A stretch of DNA of 12,659 nucleotides, taken from positions 1 to 12,659 of the forward strand of contig NZ_CAJPPN010000058.1 of NCBI RefSeq assembly GCF_905372525.1, written 5' to 3'. Each line of letters starts with the position of its first letter. Position 1 is the first letter of the stretch. The DNA is from an uncultured Porphyromonas sp. GTDB lineage: Bacteria; Bacteroidota; Bacteroidia; Bacteroidales; Porphyromonadaceae. Below are positions 1 through 6,930 of the stretch, piece by piece. Position numbers and translations under genes: made by a program. A model generated the notes under the pieces. The model did no database searches. It saw only the letters and a list, made by a program, of their open reading frames with translations, and had not been told where the DNA came from.

Positions 1-1
1 A

Positions 2-1162
2 CTCCTGATGCCCCGCCCCTGGCCGACCCCACCCAAGACCCTGATGGTGCGCCCTCGTCTGTCCATCGAGGTCTCGCCAGAGCGTCTAGGTAGTCTGCGG
101 GAGCAACCTCAGCCTAGAGGTGAGGAGTATCGTCGGGAGGCTGCCCTATCTCTGCTCGGGCAGTTCGTGGCTTCCTCGGTAAGGCTCTATCCTGGGTACT
201 TCTCCACAGAGGGCAACCAGCCCACTCAGAGCCTCGCCCTAGCTACCCCTAGTGGGGAGTCGGTAGAGCGAGCCCTAGAGAACTATGTCCAGGACACGAA
301 ACCCGCCCCGATCTACCTGCCAGAGAAGAGGGACTACGCAGAGCTCCGTGAGCGTAGCTGGGTGCCAGGACTAGAGAGTACCATACAGTTCTCCCAGAAC
401 CGCGTGTCGGACAACTGGTATAAGGGAGGCGCCTCTAACCTCAATCTCTACATGAGGAACTACCTATCCCTAAGCTATATCAAGGATCGTGTGCTGTGGA
501 AGAATGAGCTAGAGAGCAAGCTGAGCGTCTACAATGCCGACAAAGACCTCGTACATCGCTACCGCATCGCCGATGACCTGCTACGCCTACGTAGTAACTA
601 TGGTATCCGAGCCTTCCACAAGATCTACTACACTCTAGACGGGGAGCTTCGCACACAGATCTTCCACTCCTATCAGGAGAATAAGACTAGCCTACAGTCG
701 GACTTCTTCGCTCCCTTCACCGTGAACGTCGGTCTCGGTCTCAAGTATGACCTTACCAAGAAGTCTACGAAGGTCTACGGACGCCTCTTCCACCTCTCGG
801 TGAACGTCGCTCCGCTCTCCTATACCTACCGAGGGACGAGCAATCGTAATATCGACCTCGGGCGTCACAGCCTCTCCCCCGACAAGACCTGGTACCAGCG
901 CTTCGGCTCGACGATCCGTGCCAACTGGGAGTGGAAGCTCAACCTCTACATGACCTGGAGCTCTCGCCTCTACTTCAATACCTCTTATCAGGCTACCGAG
1001 CTGGAGTGGGAGAATACCCTCGATATGGCTCTGACCCGATACTTCTCTACACGGCTCAATCTCAACCTCCGCTTCGACGATGCCGTCCGCCCAGCCAAGA
1101 CGTGGAACAAGTACCTACAGTACAACGAGCTCCTCAGCTTTGGCTTCAACTATCGCCTTTGA
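2..1162 (+). CDS. DUF3078 family protein, 5'-truncated by the window
   Basis: The reading frame is open to the first bases of the window. The first in-frame ATG (base 8) is followed by a proline/arginine-rich stretch with no signal peptide, so the true start and export signal probably lie upstream. From about residue 120 the protein carries a DUF3078-like core (STIQFSQNRVSDNWYKGG, then alternating aromatic/charged segments such as NLNLYMRNYLSLSYIKD and LWKNELESKLSVYNADKD). The C-terminal half is rich in short amphipathic strands with Tyr, Phe and Arg and ends in FGFNYRL; a terminal aromatic/leucine is typical of outer-membrane beta-barrels. DUF3078 proteins are widespread in Bacteroidota, exported and of unknown function. 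A barrel location is inference from composition. About 160 bp separate it from the next gene, which has its own promoter-like box, so the two are probably not one operon. Confidence 0.85.
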   Translation, partial: LLMPRPWPTPPKTLMVRPRLSIEVSPERLGSLREQPQPRGEEYRREAALSLLGQFVASSVRLYPGYFSTEGNQPTQSLALATPSGESVERALENYVQDTKPAPIYLPEKRDYAELRERSWVPGLESTIQFSQNRVSDNWYKGGASNLNLYMRNYLSLSYIKDRVLWKNELESKLSVYNADKDLVHRYRIADDLLRLRSNYGIRAFHKIYYTLDGELRTQIFHSYQENKTSLQSDFFAPFTVNVGLGLKYDLTKKSTKVYGRLFHLSVNVAPLSYTYRGTSNRNIDLGRHSLSPDKTWYQRFGSTIRANWEWKLNLYMTWSSRLYFNTSYQATELEWENTLDMALTRYFSTRLNLNLRFDDAVRPAKTWNKYLQYNELLSFGFNYRL

Positions 1163-1285
1163 TCCCCCCGAGCCCCCTTGAGCATGTCACTCCCTCTCCC
1201 AGGCTACTCTGGATGCACTCCCTCCCACTCGAAGATAGGGGATAGACTAATGAGCCCGGTCGGTGTATCTTAGTTAATAATTATG

Positions 1286-1293
1286 TACATTTG
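1286..1293 (+). promoter_or_regulatory. Bacteroidota -7 box TACATTTG upstream of the S4 gene
   Basis: TACATTTG fits the Bacteroidota sigma-ABfr -7 consensus TAnnTTTG perfectly. It lies 29 bp before the ATG at 1323 and would give an AT-rich leader of about 20-25 nt. I see no clear TTTG -33 element at the expected 19-21 bp spacing (the area reads GGTCGGTG), so the promoter is supported by one half only. Confidence 0.5.
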
Positions 1294-1322
1294 CACTATA
1301 AATCGGATATAAAAATAAGTTG

Positions 1323-1742
1323 ATGGAGGAGGTTCGAGTAGATAAGTGGCTTTGGGCAGTACGTGTCTTCAAAACTCGTTCGATCGCAACCGAAGCCTGC
1401 AAGAAGGGTCGAGTATCCATCGGCGGAGTGACCATCAAACCCTCACGTACCATCCGTGTAGGAGAGGTCATCACCGTCCGCAAGCCTCCTATCGAATACT
1501 CCTTCCGCGTCCTCCAGCTCCTGGCCTCTAGGGTCGGAGCAAAGCGGGTCGCCGAGTTCATGGAGAACGTCACCCCACAAGCGCAATACGAGCTCCTAGA
1601 GCTACAGCGTGTCTCTGGCTTCGTAGACCGAGCAAAGGGACTGGGACGCCCGACGAAGAAGGATCGCCGTGACCTAGACCAGTTCGCCGAGGATCTGCCC
1701 GAGGGCATGGAGCTCTTCGACTGGGACGAGGACTGGGACTAA
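1323..1742 (+). CDS. hslR: RNA-binding S4 domain protein, Hsp15-like
   Basis: This is a 139-residue S4-domain protein of the Hsp15 family. In E. coli, Hsp15 binds stalled 50S subunits carrying peptidyl-tRNA and helps recycle them. The S4 domain fills residues 3-52 (VRVDKWLWAVRVFKTRS, then CKKGRVSIGG and IRVGEVITVR). It is followed by a basic stretch ending GRPTKKDRRDLD (108-119), as in Hsp15, and a very acidic tail (about 123-139) ending DWDEDWD. I chose ATG 1323; the frame also allows TTG at 1320, which adds one residue. Length fits the family. A TACATTTG box lies just upstream. The S4/Hsp15 assignment is firm; the exact ribosome-rescue role in this organism is inferred from the family. Confidence 0.9.
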   Translation: MEEVRVDKWLWAVRVFKTRSIATEACKKGRVSIGGVTIKPSRTIRVGEVITVRKPPIEYSFRVLQLLASRVGAKRVAEFMENVTPQAQYELLELQRVSGFVDRAKGLGRPTKKDRRDLDQFAEDLPEGMELFDWDEDWD

Positions 1743-1795
1743 GAGATCCGCATGTGATAGTAAAGACGATGAAGTAGATTAAAGACAAATAGAGT

Positions 1796-2062
1796 ATGAG
1801 AATAAAAGACCAGATCTCGCTGCGTAAGATAGCTGATGAGTACATCATGATCGTAGGCACGGAGGATAGCCTAGACTATACTCAGGCTGTGAGCCTCAAC
1901 GATAGTGCTGCCTACCTCATCGAGAGCGTCCGGGACGAGGATTTCACGTCCGAGGACTGGGTCGATCTACTTACGGAGCGGTACGAAGTAAGCAGGGAGC
2001 AGGCTACCGCTGATGTGGAGAGCCTGATCCGGATGCTCCAAGAGGCCAAGGTAATAGGTTGA
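1796..2062 (+). CDS. PqqD-like peptide-binding (RRE) protein
   Basis: This is an 88-residue stand-alone PqqD-like protein. The family pattern is clear: an N-terminal beta segment (ISLRKIADEYIMIV, residues 7-20), the LNDSAAYLIESV helix near 34-45 (family form: LN-x-x-A-x-x-I), then a YEVS...DVESLIRMLQEAKVIG region matching the PqqD winged-helix end. PqqD-like domains (RREs) bind leader peptides of ribosomally made, modified peptides and deliver them to maturation enzymes. It is the first gene of a tight operon with a nucleotidyltransferase and an ABC exporter, and its TGA overlaps the next start codon (TTGA). The 53-bp gap upstream is AT-rich with only a weak -7-like match, so co-transcription from the S4 gene cannot be excluded. 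No precursor peptide gene is visible beside it. Confidence 0.85.
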   Translation: MRIKDQISLRKIADEYIMIVGTEDSLDYTQAVSLNDSAAYLIESVRDEDFTSEDWVDLLTERYEVSREQATADVESLIRMLQEAKVIG

Positions 2063-3201
2063 GTACCGCACACGACACCCTGTCCCACCATGAGCAGCTC
2101 TTCCTAGAGCTCCTCACGGCGGCTCTACACCGGCGTCCCCCCCAGGCAGAGACCTTTATCGGTCTCGCCTCGGGGACGTGGGAGCGTATCCACCGCTTGA
2201 TGATCGCTCATGCCGTCTCTGCCTTTGTAGGCGATCGGGTACTCCTCCTACCCAAGGAGGCTCTTCCCGACCGTACGCTACGTCTGACCATCTTCTCAGA
2301 GATCGAGCTGACACGACGTGGTAATAAGTACCTATCCAAGGCACTAGGACGCCTCTCTGACCTCTATCGAACCCATGACCTGCCCTTTGTCCTGCTCAAG
2401 GGGCTAGGGCTAGCCCTCTTCTATCCCGACCCCTCGCTGCGTACAGGGGGTGACCTCGATACCCTCTTCTATCGCCCTGGGGACTACGAGCGAGCCAATG
2501 CCTTGCTTACGGCTAAGGGCTACTACCTACACGATGACTCCGAGGTGCGCTATGGGCACACTGCCTTCTCCTACGAGCGGACGATCGTGGAGAACCATGC
2601 ACGAGCGGTCTTCTTTGACTACAAGAGGTACAACGACTTCTTCGACCACCTCGTCCAGGAGGCTGCTGAGCAGGGTACCTTTGTCCCGATTAGCTATGAG
2701 GGGAATACCTTCCTGACGCTACCTCACGAGCTCAATATCGTCTATACCTTCATCCACATGTTCTTCCATTGGCTCCATTGGGGGGTAGGCTTTCGTCAGT
2801 ATTCCGACTGGATCCTACTGATGACCCGTCTGAGGGAGGAGGTGGATGCCCGAGAGATCGAGCGTATAGCACGTGCCCTCGATATTCTCTATCCTATGCA
2901 GCTCTTCGCACAGGCTGCGGAGCTTTACCTAGAGGTCTCTCCAGAGGTCTTCCCCTTCCCTAGGTTACAGGCTCGGGATCCCTACTCTGACCAGATCATT
3001 CGGGACGTGTTGCATAGTGGCAACTTTGGCTTTAGTCAGCGCCCCGACCGAGCACGTAGCCGTCTGCTCACTGACCTGAGGAAGCTACTCTTCAAGGCGC
3101 GTCGCTCCCATCGCCTACACGCCATCGCTCCCACCCATGCCTCCCGTATTATCTGGGGCTCGATCATCGGCCATCTGATGCTCCGTCTGCGTAAGCTTTA
3201 G
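2059..3201 (+). CDS. nucleotidyltransferase family protein (PF14907 type)
   Basis: This 380-residue protein resembles the uncharacterised nucleotidyltransferase family NTP_transf_5. The signature lies at residues 109-134: a hydrophobic strand with LLKG (112-115), YPDPSLR (122-128), then GGDLD (130-134), where Asp132 and Asp134 are the likely metal-binding pair of the polymerase-beta-type fold. A histidine/tryptophan-rich segment near residues 233-243 (TFIHMFFHWLHWG) follows, as in other members. The start is TTG at 2059, overlapping the PqqD stop by four bases (TTGA); the next in-frame Met is only at residue 48, after conserved-looking sequence, so TTG with translational coupling is the best choice. 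Relatives occur in lasso-peptide and other RiPP clusters, where they are thought to modify the peptide. The substrate here is unknown. Confidence 0.82.
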   Translation: MSTAHDTLSHHEQLFLELLTAALHRRPPQAETFIGLASGTWERIHRLMIAHAVSAFVGDRVLLLPKEALPDRTLRLTIFSEIELTRRGNKYLSKALGRLSDLYRTHDLPFVLLKGLGLALFYPDPSLRTGGDLDTLFYRPGDYERANALLTAKGYYLHDDSEVRYGHTAFSYERTIVENHARAVFFDYKRYNDFFDHLVQEAAEQGTFVPISYEGNTFLTLPHELNIVYTFIHMFFHWLHWGVGFRQYSDWILLMTRLREEVDAREIERIARALDILYPMQLFAQAAELYLEVSPEVFPFPRLQARDPYSDQIIRDVLHSGNFGFSQRPDRARSRLLTDLRKLLFKARRSHRLHAIAPTHASRIIWGSIIGHLMLRLRKL

Positions 3202-3203
3202 AG

Positions 3204-4814
3204 ATGCTTGACCTCGTCCGTTTCATCCTCCGTGGGCATAAGTGGAGTATCCTGCTGATCCTCCTGCTTGGGCTGGGGACAGTGGTGACCAACCTCTTCT
3301 TCATCTGGCTCTCCAAGTGTGTCATTGACATCGCCTCGCACCAGCGAGGGGGCTCTATCCATGCCTTTGCCGCGGCCCTCGTCATCACCCTAGCTATACA
3401 AGTCCTCTGCCGGATAGGCTCCGTACGCCTCTCGGGCTATACGGCCGCTCACATGAGCAATGCGGTGCAGGCCAAGGTCTTCTCCCACCTCCTCTATACC
3501 CGCTGGGCAAGCCTAGGCAAGATGCATAGTGGGGATATGGTCGTACGTATGCTCAAGGACACAGAGAGTGTTGTCTCCTTCTTCGTCGTGGTGTTCCCCA
3601 CGAGCATCATTGCCCTTGTGCAGCTGCTCGGGGCCCTCAGTCTCCTCTATTACTTCAGCCCGACGCTGGCCCTCATCCTCGGTGTGGGGATGCCCTTCTT
3701 GGCAGTCTTTGCGAAATTCTACTACAAGCGTATGCGTCGCTACACGGACGAGATGAAGCAGCATGAGAGTGAGATCACAGCACACGTACAGGAGAGTCTG
3801 CTGAACCAGACCGTCATACGTACCTTCGAGCGTCAGGGTACGGCCATCGATAACCTTAGCTTCCTCCATAACCTCTACCTTCGCTCCCTCAAGAGGCAGA
3901 CCTTCGTCTCGGTCTTTGCCAACCTAATCATGCAGGCTGCCTTCTCGGGTGGCTATATCGTGGCCTTCCTCTGGAGTGCACGGGAGCTCTATGCTGGAGC
4001 GATTACCTTTGGGCTGATGACCTCCTTCCTACAGCTGGTCGCTCGTATTCAGTCGCCCTTGACCTCGCTGATCTCTAATCTCCCCCTACTGATCTCCTCC
4101 AAGTCCTCGCTGGACCGTCTCGTGAACCTCCTAGAGTTCAAGACTGAGCACACGGGGCGACGTATCCTACTCTCGGGGCAGCTCTCCCTAGAGGTACGGG
4201 ATATGAGCTTCCGCTATAGTGACGGGGAGCATTGGGTCTATGAGGACTTTAGCTTCACGGCACGTACTGGGCAGATGGTCGCTCTGATGGGGCGTACGGG
4301 GGCAGGCAAGACCACACTGCTCCGGCTACTACTCGGGCTCATCACGCCTACTGAGGGGACGATCCGCCTCTCAGAGGGCTCGTCCTCCTATCGGGTAGGG
4401 GAGGAGACTAGGGGCAACTTTGTCTATGTCCCTCAGGGAGGCTCGCTCTTCAGCGGTACGATCCGTGAGAACCTCCTCTTGGGCGACGAACGTGCCTCGG
4501 ATGATCGCCTCCGTGAGGTCCTTCGCCTCGCAGTCGCAGACTTCGTCTTTGACCTCCCGCTGGGGCTCGATACTCTCATTGGGGAGCGAGGGGTAGGGCT
4601 CTCCGAGGGACAGTCTCAGCGCATTGCTATTGCTCGAGCACTCCTTCGTCCGGGCAAGATCCTGCTGCTGGACGAGGCCACCTCCGCCCTAGACCAAGAC
4701 ACCGAGCGGCAGTTCCTCTCCTATCTTCGGGAGCAGGCTCGTGACCGACTCATCCTCTTCATCACTCATCACCCCGAGGTAGCGGCGGCCTGTGATGTCG
4801 TCGTTCGCCTCTAG
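3204..4814 (+). CDS. ABC exporter, fused membrane and ATPase domains
   Basis: This 536-residue protein is a half-size exporter that should act as a homodimer in the inner membrane. Residues 1-300 form a type I ABC exporter membrane domain with hydrophobic segments near 15-35, 55-72, 122-145, 150-172, 237-258 and 268-290. The ATPase domain follows: Walker A GRTGAGKT (363-370), Q-loop Gln411, a signature in the form LSEGQ (466-470) in place of LSGGQ, Walker B ILLLDE (486-491), D-loop SALD (494-497) and H-loop His522. There is no N-terminal C39 peptidase domain, so any leader removal would need another protein. It starts 2 bp after the nucleotidyltransferase stop and closes the operon before a strong hairpin. 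Export of a peptide handled by the PqqD-like protein is inference from context; lipid or drug export cannot be excluded. Confidence 0.92.
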   Translation: MLDLVRFILRGHKWSILLILLLGLGTVVTNLFFIWLSKCVIDIASHQRGGSIHAFAAALVITLAIQVLCRIGSVRLSGYTAAHMSNAVQAKVFSHLLYTRWASLGKMHSGDMVVRMLKDTESVVSFFVVVFPTSIIALVQLLGALSLLYYFSPTLALILGVGMPFLAVFAKFYYKRMRRYTDEMKQHESEITAHVQESLLNQTVIRTFERQGTAIDNLSFLHNLYLRSLKRQTFVSVFANLIMQAAFSGGYIVAFLWSARELYAGAITFGLMTSFLQLVARIQSPLTSLISNLPLLISSKSSLDRLVNLLEFKTEHTGRRILLSGQLSLEVRDMSFRYSDGEHWVYEDFSFTARTGQMVALMGRTGAGKTTLLRLLLGLITPTEGTIRLSEGSSSYRVGEETRGNFVYVPQGGSLFSGTIRENLLLGDERASDDRLREVLRLAVADFVFDLPLGLDTLIGERGVGLSEGQSQRIAIARALLRPGKILLLDEATSALDQDTERQFLSYLREQARDRLILFITHHPEVAAACDVVVRL

Positions 4815-4835
4815 TCCTCATCACCTAGCCTAGGA

Positions 4836-4878
4836 GCGGGGGAGTCCAGTGCCGTTCGTGTGGCACTGGGCTCCCCCG
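4836..4878 (+). terminator. strong hairpin after the ABC exporter
   Basis: GCGGGGGAGTCCAGTGCC (4836-4853) pairs with 4861-4878 across a loop of about 8 nt. The stem is about 18 bp with one G-T wobble and is very GC-rich. The following bases (CCTTCGTTTAG) are only weakly T-rich, as is common for Bacteroidota terminators. It lies 21 bp after the ABC stop and separates that operon from the methyltransferase operon. Confidence 0.75.
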
Positions 4879-4932
4879 CCTTCGTTTAGCGGGTCTTCAC
4901 CGTCCTCGTTCGTTCCCGCTCGGTATACTCTG

Positions 4933-5022
4933 ATGAGGGGGATACAGAGCCCTAAGTATGGGCTGAGGCTAAGGGGAGTGGGTGAACCTAGCCCTAAGGC
5001 ATTGTGTTGTAAGGGTGCATGA
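4933..5022 (+). CDS. possible 29-residue leader peptide
   Basis: This small frame (start MRGIQSPKYGL, end ALCCKGA) has its TGA overlapping the ATG of the next gene in an ATGA arrangement, which would allow translational coupling. The peptide is basic and ends with a Cys-Cys pair. I see no family match, no good start context, and AGG-type arginine codons unlike the neighbouring genes. It could be a regulatory leader ORF, or chance. It also lies downstream of the terminator that follows the PqqD/nucleotidyltransferase/ABC operon, so it is a poor candidate for that system's precursor. Confidence 0.15.
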   Translation: MRGIQSPKYGLRLRGVGEPSPKALCCKGA

Positions 5023-6167
5023 GCAAGAAGTTTACCCCTCTACAGCAGATTCGCCGTCGTCTGAGAGCCGTGCGTCTGCCTTTGCCCACAGAGCTCTTCA
5101 CCTTCCCGCTCGGGCTGACCCTGAGCCTGGTGTGCCCGCCTTCGCTGGCCTGGGGCATCGTCGCTGTGGTGTTGGCACTCTGCATCGTAGGGGTGTGGGT
5201 GCTCGGGTGGTTGCCTACGAACCGCTCCGTCGTGGGGCGTTCGCTTTTTGTGCTTTTGGTCTGGGGGGGCTTGCTCCTAGTCTCCTGCGCGCTCTACCCC
5301 CATGCTCTGTGGCATCAGGCGCTCCTACTCATGAGCTACCTCATCAGTGCCTTAGCTATCCTCCTCTACCGGAGGGCTACCCGTCCAGCCAACCCAACAG
5401 AGCAGTGTACGTGTGTCCGTGGACGTATCCTGAGGGCTGAGCGTCTTCGCTTCGAGCGTATCCTCGTCCTCTTCTCCCTGCTTGCTCTGCTCTTTATCCT
5501 CCTCAATATAGGCCTCTGCCCCGTACACTGGTCTCATGTCCGCTATGTGTCCTCTATCCTCATCGCTGTCTTTGCTTGGGGAGTGTACCTGCTGGAGACC
5601 CTGCATCTCATCTGGGTCAATAAGCGTCTGCATCGGGAGGTGTGGATCCCCGTGATGAATGACCGTCAGCAGACCATCGGCCGTGTCCCGATGACGACAC
5701 CTGTGAGTACGGAGGGGCGTCTGCCCGTCGTCCGTCTCATCGCTACTACGGAGCGAATGATCTACCTAGAGCAGAACTCGGGTAAGCGTCTACCGCAGGC
5801 CGAGGGCTACGATACCCCCTTCATCGCTTGGCTTACCGAGGGCTGTCAGCCTGAGCAGGTGGCACAGGAACTGATTGACCTGCGCTTCTGTGGTATTCGC
5901 CGTGCTCGTCCTCGCTTCCTACTGCATTACCACGAGACCATCGGGGGACAACCTCTGAGCATATACCTCTTCTCCGTGGAGATCGAGGATCCCAGCCTCC
6001 TGCTGATCGACTGCCTCCCGATCAAGGGGAAGTGGTGGCCGATCGACCATGTCACCTCTCGCCTCTACGAAGAGCCCTTCACCAGCTATCTACATGCGGA
6101 ACTCCCCTATCTGGAGCAGACGGTGCTACTGGCCCATCGCCTGCGCTCTGGGGGCTCAGTTCAATGA
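5019..6167 (+). CDS. multi-pass membrane protein with Nudix-like C-terminal domain
   Basis: I do not recognise this 382-residue protein by name. Residues 1-22 are basic (IRRRLRAVR), pointing to a cytoplasmic N terminus. Hydrophobic segments follow near 28-40, 43-65, 74-92, 100-118, 146-167 and 176-200. From about 208 the soluble part runs in the order of a Nudix fold of the IPP-isomerase kind: VMNDRQQTIGRV (212-223), a LPVVRLIATTERMIYLEQNS strand pair (235-254), KRLPQAEGYDTP (256-267) where the family has its glycine-rich turn, then a helix EQVAQELIDL (279-288). The catalytic Nudix box residues (G-x5-E-x7-REUxEE) are mostly absent, so enzyme activity is doubtful. The Nudix reading is pattern-based inference. 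Its stop overlaps a potential ATG (ATGA, 6164-6167) of the next gene, and it heads the methyltransferase operon. Confidence 0.75.
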   Translation: MSKKFTPLQQIRRRLRAVRLPLPTELFTFPLGLTLSLVCPPSLAWGIVAVVLALCIVGVWVLGWLPTNRSVVGRSLFVLLVWGGLLLVSCALYPHALWHQALLLMSYLISALAILLYRRATRPANPTEQCTCVRGRILRAERLRFERILVLFSLLALLFILLNIGLCPVHWSHVRYVSSILIAVFAWGVYLLETLHLIWVNKRLHREVWIPVMNDRQQTIGRVPMTTPVSTEGRLPVVRLIATTERMIYLEQNSGKRLPQAEGYDTPFIAWLTEGCQPEQVAQELIDLRFCGIRRARPRFLLHYHETIGGQPLSIYLFSVEIEDPSLLLIDCLPIKGKWWPIDHVTSRLYEEPFTSYLHAELPYLEQTVLLAHRLRSGGSVQ

Positions 6168-6190
6168 TCTCTCCTCCCATCCCTACCCCT

Positions 6191-6904
6191 ATGTCACAGA
6201 CTCTCGGCACGCTCTATCTCATCCCCGTCCCTCTAGCGGAGGTCGAGCACGCTACCTGCCTACCCGAATATAATGCCTCTGTCATCCGCCCTATTCGCCA
6301 CTTCATCGTGGAGAATGTGCGTTCTGCCCGTCGCTTCCTAAGGGCGGTAGATCGGTCAATGGACATCGACGCCCTGGCCTTCTACGAGCTCAATAAGCAT
6401 ACTGACCCAAGTGTCCTCAGCACCTACCTCGCCCCAGCTCTCTCGGGCGAACCTATGGGCGTAATCTCCGAGGCGGGCTGTCCTGCTGTGGCTGATCCTG
6501 GCGCAGACGTGGTAGCACTGGCTCAGCGTCGGGGGATACCGGTCGCTCCCCTCGTGGGGCCGAGCTCTATCCTCATGGCGCTCATGGGGTCGGGCTTCAA
6601 TGGGCAGCGCTTTGCCTTCTGTGGTTACCTGCCGATAGACGAAGGCGAGCGTCAGCATGCACTCCGAGCTATGGAGCAGCGTATACGCACGCTCGGTGAG
6701 ACGCAGATCTTCATCGAGACACCCTACCGCAACGTCCAGCTCGTCGAGCAGATCGCCAAGGTCTGTTCCTCCGATACCCTCCTCTGTATCGCCTCTGCCC
6801 TGACCTCTCCAGACGCACTCCTCCAGACGAAGAAGATATCTGCTTGGCGGGGCAATATCCCCAATATCCATAAGGTACCCACGATCTTCCTCCTCGGGAG
6901 ATAG
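6191..6904 (+). CDS. RsmI-like SAM-dependent methyltransferase (tetrapyrrole methylase fold)
   Basis: This 237-residue enzyme belongs to the Bacteroidota branch related to RsmI (16S rRNA C1402 2'-O-methyltransferase). Visible landmarks are the first strand GTLYLIPVPL (6-15), ENVRSARRFLR (41-51), GVISEAGCPAVADPG (90-104, RsmI form: VSDAGTP..SDPG), the GPSSILMALMGSG turn (123-135), FAFCGYLP (141-148) and IFIETPYRN, the counterpart of the YESPHR region. It is shorter than RsmI (about 280), its N-terminal half has diverged, and the C-terminal extension of RsmI is missing, so the rRNA target cannot be assumed. I chose ATG 6191 because it puts the first strand at the usual distance. ATG 6164, overlapping the previous stop as ATGA, is a real alternative and adds nine residues. 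Confidence 0.85.
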   Translation: MSQTLGTLYLIPVPLAEVEHATCLPEYNASVIRPIRHFIVENVRSARRFLRAVDRSMDIDALAFYELNKHTDPSVLSTYLAPALSGEPMGVISEAGCPAVADPGADVVALAQRRGIPVAPLVGPSSILMALMGSGFNGQRFAFCGYLPIDEGERQHALRAMEQRIRTLGETQIFIETPYRNVQLVEQIAKVCSSDTLLCIASALTSPDALLQTKKISAWRGNIPNIHKVPTIFLLGR

Positions 6905-6930
6905 TCCCGCTCATACGATAGCTCGCTAAG

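Noticed and set aside
1163..1322. Terminator after the DUF3078 gene
   Set aside because: I looked for a stem-loop in this 160-bp gap and found no convincing paired arms.
4982..5440. 152-residue + strand frame overlapping the membrane protein
   Set aside because: It lies in another frame of the 5019-6167 gene, with low-complexity Pro/Ala/Arg composition and no recognisable domain.
6032..6190. N-terminal extension of the RsmI-like methyltransferase from base 6032
   Set aside because: The stretch overlaps the end of the membrane protein in another frame. The family's first strand begins just after 6191, or 6164 at most.
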